Shown in pieces: positions 59,930 to 64,000 of a stretch of 64,000 nt of DNA (within the stretch, counting starts at the first letter, position 1; every line of letters begins with the position of its first letter). The stretch covers positions 3,854,001 through 3,918,000 of the forward strand of contig NC_084935.1 in assembly GCF_958298935.1 (NCBI RefSeq). The letters run 5' to 3'. The notes beneath the pieces are model-generated. The model was not told the DNA's origin, did not search any database, and worked only from the letters and a program-made list of their open reading frames with translations. The translations under genes were made by a program, and so were the position numbers. This DNA comes from Phragmites australis. Lineage: Eukaryota; Streptophyta; Magnoliopsida; Poales; Poaceae.

Positions 59930-61560
59930 ATTCATTGGAGATGGTTTTAAGGCCAATTGGCCTTAAATATTGGGCTTCTTTTCTAAAAAGTTGTTTTTTA
60001 ATTTTAATTATTGTATTTTACAATAATTTTTTAACTTTTCAACACACTACTTCTCAGAAAAACTATTCTCAGCTTAGCTTCTTAATTTCTAATTTATTTT
60101 ATCAGAAGCAGGCTTCTGACTTCTTAAAAACCACTTTTCAACAATCCTATTTGTTTGAGCCTCTAACTTCTACCAACATAAAAGGTAGAAACAGAAGCTC
60201 AAACAAACAGATATTTAATATGCAGTAACCAGGGTTCAATTTATCGATGGTTCCTACTTGAAAATCGCGGTAACTGAGCTTATCGCTCTGCATCGATAAT
60301 AAAAACCAACCAATTTTCGAATTTGAATTAAAACATCAAAAAAATAAAAAATCCAATAGGGAGGAAGTTTGCATCTTATTTTATAGGGAAGAAGTTTGAA
60401 AAAGAAAAAGAAAAAATTGAAACGTGTCGCTCATTTATTAACTTATGTTAAAAAAACTTAACATATAAATATATATTTTTTTTGTGTAGAGAGTATCTTA
60501 AGGGGACTTTAAAATTGGTTTCACTTCATTTAGAGTTTTATTAATTCCTCCATAAATTTTACAAAATTCACAAGCATAAAGTGAATATGCTAAGAAATAA
60601 TACTGTAATTAATTTTTTTTATGTCTACCATTATTTTTCCTACATAAAGCATAGTATAAGTAAACTAATAAAAGTGGTTTCACTAATTTTGGATGTGCGA
60701 TGGGTTAGTTATGAGTTAATCTAGCTACAATACATTTACACAATCCTGCATTTAACAATAACTATTTCATAAGTTCAGGATTTTTAAAAGAGATAGGATC
60801 ATGTAAAAAGACTAATAAAATTGATTCCATGATTTTTGAATTAGCAAAGAGTAAACTATGCATTTAACTAGGTTTAGTAAATACATTTTCTTATAGAAAA
60901 TATTCAACTTTTTTATAAATATAAATATTTTTATCATGTAGATCATGTTACAAGAAAACCAACAAAATTTGTTTTACTTGATTTAAAATTCAAATAAATT
61001 AGTTATTAATTTTACAAGATTGAGCTATTTTTTAGTTTTTCTTAAACTTCACTAAAATTCGATAAAACCGTTCGATAACTCGCTAAAACCAAATGATTAC
61101 CGATAAATTCGAACAGTTACCAATAATTTGAATAATGTGAAAAAACCGCTCGATAAATCGCTAAATACAGTCTGTAACCGTAGCAAACCGACCGATTACC
61201 GTTCAGTTCGATCCAAATTCTCGCCGAATTTCAAATTTGACTGAGTAAAATTTAAATGAATTCTCACCAAATTGTAATTTTCCAATAACCACTTTTAGGG
61301 ACCAAAAGGTTTTGTGAACCTTCGCCGCGACATATCATGCTCCGAGTCAGACGTTCAGCAGTTCAATCTCCCCCTCGGGAGGGACTCGTCCCAGTTGCCA
61401 GACTGAATTACCTCTTCAATACACTGGGAACTGCGAGACCTCTGGAAAAAGAAAATAAAACACGCACTTGGGAGTCTACTCTGGCATTCCTCTTTTGCAT
61501 ATACTCCAGTAAAAGCTCATTAGAACATTTGGACTGGTGGTCCCCATATTTGATGTCTTA
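59930..61560. other. AT-rich spacer, MITE-like segments
   Basis: Positions 59945-60215 resemble a short MITE ('ttgggcttcttttctaaaaa' to 'gaagctcaaacaaac'). Positions 61040-61210 carry repeated 'cgataaatcgctaaa/accgattaccgat' phrases of an AT-rich transposon remnant. No gene. Confidence 0.45.
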
Positions 61561-61704
61561 ACAAGGAGATGTTGTGCAACCAAGACTGTCATCCTCGATC
61601 AAGCTGTACAGAATTTGACCCCAGACTTCCGCAAACTCTATTATGTACACTCCAAATCACCAAACCTTCGTAACAATACAAAACACAACGCCCGGGTTGC
61701 AAAA

Positions 61705-64000
61705 CTATGAGTCCGACCCTCCGCAGCACACCTCCGTGCAGCACTCGTAGCAGCCTAGGCACGAAAGAGCCGCGCAGATCTGCACCATCAAAATGGCACA
61801 CTGGTCGTTCATCCTGTTGCACGCCTTGATGCAGCACATGCAGCAGAGAGTGTCAGCGAGGCGGCTGCAGCAGCCAGCAGCCTTGGTGAAGATCTGCAAC
61901 TTCTCAGGTGGTTTTAAATCCTCAAATCCTGTGATGAGATTTTCCTTTGTAGCGACTTTGTCACCAAATCCGAGTTTTAGGCCATGAAGTGGGATTCGTA
62001 GCTCATCTGGGCCTTCGTGTCCTTTTAGTTTCTGCTTGACCTGTTCAAGTACACAACGCTCAGCCAGAAGTTTCTTGACATCAATCTATTAATAGTTGCA
62101 GCTCACAGGTCAAATTAGCAAATAGTTCTGAGCTAGGATTATTGCCTTAACTTCTGAAATAACATCCACTTCGAAATTGATTTACATTTGCAATTGTAAC
62201 ATCAGAATGTGATCGAAAGTTACTTTAGGAAGGCCCTACCCTAAAAGAGAAAATGAATAACGGTCGAAGAATAACCTGTAGGACCTACCTTTTGTGTTGC
62301 ATCTACTTTCTCCTGATTGGTTTGAAGTAAGACCATGCTTGTGTATTCCGATGGAATGCTATTTTGTATGCTTAATTTAATCACCTGCAAGATTGAGAAG
62401 AGTCCCATATTATTCAAATATATTTAAGGGTGTAGAGCAAAAGCATAAACTACTCACTAAAGGTTATTTTGTGGCTGTTTTGCTGTGTTGCGTGGTGCTT
62501 ATTTTTGGAAAAGCAGTTTTGAAAGTCTAGCAGTCTTTGGCAAATCAGATTAATGTTAAACAAATTCTTTTACCCATTATTTATCTCATATCAAATGGTT
62601 AGGTGGAACTTGTGTTTTGGTGCTTTGCCCTTCAATTTTACACCATATCATGATGCTGAGATCAAGTTTTGGTTCTAGGCTAACTTTCTCCTTATTAAAC
62701 CAAATTTCACACCTCAATGTATAATAAAAGTGTAAAGCTCGCTAAAAAAAGAGTAAAGCCAAGAAAAAAATAATGCACCCATTTGTCTGACCTACAACCC
62801 ACCTTTCTCTCCAGTTGTTTGTCTGCAGAAAACCATGCTTTCGCTGTCAAAAGACCAATCTGCTGTGCTGCCAAAACCTGAAATACATGCATAAAAGAAA
62901 TTGCAGATCTTTTCAGCATGATATGATATATGATGATCCAAAGTATGTAAGATAAAAAAAAAAAACTGAAATCCATACAAAAAAGAAATTGCAGATCTTA
63001 TCGCATAACATGATAAGTGATGATCCCTAGTATCTAAGATAAACAAAAAACTGTATGAGATTACGGTATACCAGTTAGCCAAAGCTTTGAATCATAGCCA
63101 CTGTTAAATTATGACCTTGTCGATCATAAGGTCCCTTAATGAATCAGTAAATTACTTAGAACTAAACATATTTAGACTAAACTATAACAAAAGTAAATTT
63201 TCCAGAAAAAAAAATCACAAAATAAACTACACATTATTTCACATACCTGTCAATAACTAAACTCTTTAACGAATTCCTATTCTAGTCAACAAACTAACAA
63301 CTGTGCCCACCTATAGGCAAAAACAGGATTTTAAAAGCATAGTTTTACAATAGGTGTGTGTGTCCAAGAGAATGTGTAGTTTTGTGATAGTATAGTCCAG
63401 TATGTGTAGTTTTATGAAATTTATTACATCTGAGTAGAGAAGTCATGAACACAATGTACAAAATTGTAAGCTTGGGCGTCTTACTTTGTCGAGAGGTATT
63501 TCCTTTATATGTTGGACCTTCAGTTCGACTGATATTTCTTTCATGTCAGCCACGTAACCCTTAGCTTTAACTGTCTCTGGGAATTTGCCGTGGTATTTTC
63601 CAGATACACATAAAGGAGATTTCGCTGAAATGTCTGGAATGTACTCAGAATCCACCTAAATAAGAAAAAACAGTAATTAGGCAAGCAAGCATACTATATT
63701 TCCCGCAATGCTTGCAAAACCTTGACCGACCTCTGACCCACCATAAAAAGAACATATTAATATTTTTTTTCTTCACAAAATAGGTTGGTTTCCAAAGAGC
63801 GGTATAAGCTGTGGAATACACATTGGAAGCTTAAAAACAAATAAAACCTTATTCTTGTTTATAGAGTAGAAAATAATCTAAAGATATGCATCCACACAAA
63901 AAAGAATGCTATGGTAGTTCAATGAAGGTCGTAGGTTTGTCCAGTCCAATCCACATCTATACAATGCCTGGCAAAATGAGGTGGACCCTCTGAAATCAGG
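61705..64000 (-). CDS. Inter-alpha-trypsin-inhibitor heavy chain-like VWA protein, C-terminal part
   Basis: Four exons on minus: 63655-63485, 62877-62803, 62384-62289 and 62085-61705, in phase, giving the last 240 residues. The 5' exons lie beyond position 64000. The piece reads SPLCVSGKYHGKFPETVKAK and VELKVQHIKEIPLDKV, then VLAAQQIGLLTAKAWFSADK, SIQNSIPSEYTSMVLLQT and KLKGHEGPDELRIPLHGLKL. It ends in a Cys-rich tail with CCSRLADTLCCMCCIKAC and CLGCYECCTEVCCGGSDS (about 16 Cys in 50 residues). This matches plant proteins annotated as ITIH-related, with an N-terminal VIT/VWA region not in the window. The biochemical role is not established. The Cys-rich, hydrophobic tail suggests membrane association through acylation. 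Confidence 0.88.

Noticed and set aside
61337..61400. tRNA- or SINE-like box B (gttcaatctcc)
   Set aside because: Only a weak B-box-like match. No box A, cloverleaf or poly-A tail was seen.

Overview
The window is nuclear DNA from a grass, probably a panicoid relative of maize, sorghum or millet. Genes carry short GT-AG introns and GC-rich first exons. They are separated by AT-rich spacers full of MITEs, a CACTA element, a Helitron-like element, a LINE remnant and LTR fragments. There is no sign of bacterial, viral or plasmid organisation.

Layout from left to right. Positions 1-3685 (minus) hold the 5' part of an oligouridylate-binding (UBP1-type) three-RRM protein. Positions 3.8-17.6 kb hold spacer, a ~3.8 kb Helitron-like element with two internal tandem duplications, a degenerate minisatellite, and a dead LINE. 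A complete five-exon JAZ/TIFY10-type jasmonate repressor lies at 17605-19386 (minus), with a G-box upstream. Positions 20-31.7 kb hold a non-autonomous CACTA element, a ~1.15 kb foldback element and a ~0.63 kb near-perfect palindrome. A broken UBX-domain (PUX11-like) gene lies at 32.6-34.3 kb. An intronless P-class PPR gene is at 36350-38530 (minus). A U2 snRNA gene with plant USE and TATA elements is at 39303-39497 (plus). A GOST/lung-7TM-type membrane protein is at 42988-45445 (minus). MITE, LTR and plastid-like sequence fill 45.9-49.1 kb. eEF1B-beta is at 50556-52297 (plus). A LAZY-family gravitropism gene (qSOR1/DRO1-like) is at 54437-55774 (minus). At the right edge (61705 to beyond 64000, minus) is the 3' end of an inter-alpha-trypsin-inhibitor-heavy-chain-like VWA protein.

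These genes do not form a pathway; they are ordinary neighbours. From memory, the combination of eEF1B-beta, a qSOR1-like LAZY gene and a TIFY10-type JAZ resembles a segment of the long arm of rice chromosome 7 (around Os07g0614400-0615200). That would make the order ancestral to grasses, but it needs an alignment.

Exon boundaries were read by eye from GT/AG signals, reading phase and family conservation. UTRs are approximate. No clearly new biological system was found. The points most worth a second look are splice-dependent protein ends (the Jas intron of the JAZ gene, the split stop codon of eEF1B-beta, and the micro-exons of the LAZY gene), the U2 variant, and the inverted or tandemly duplicated mobile elements.
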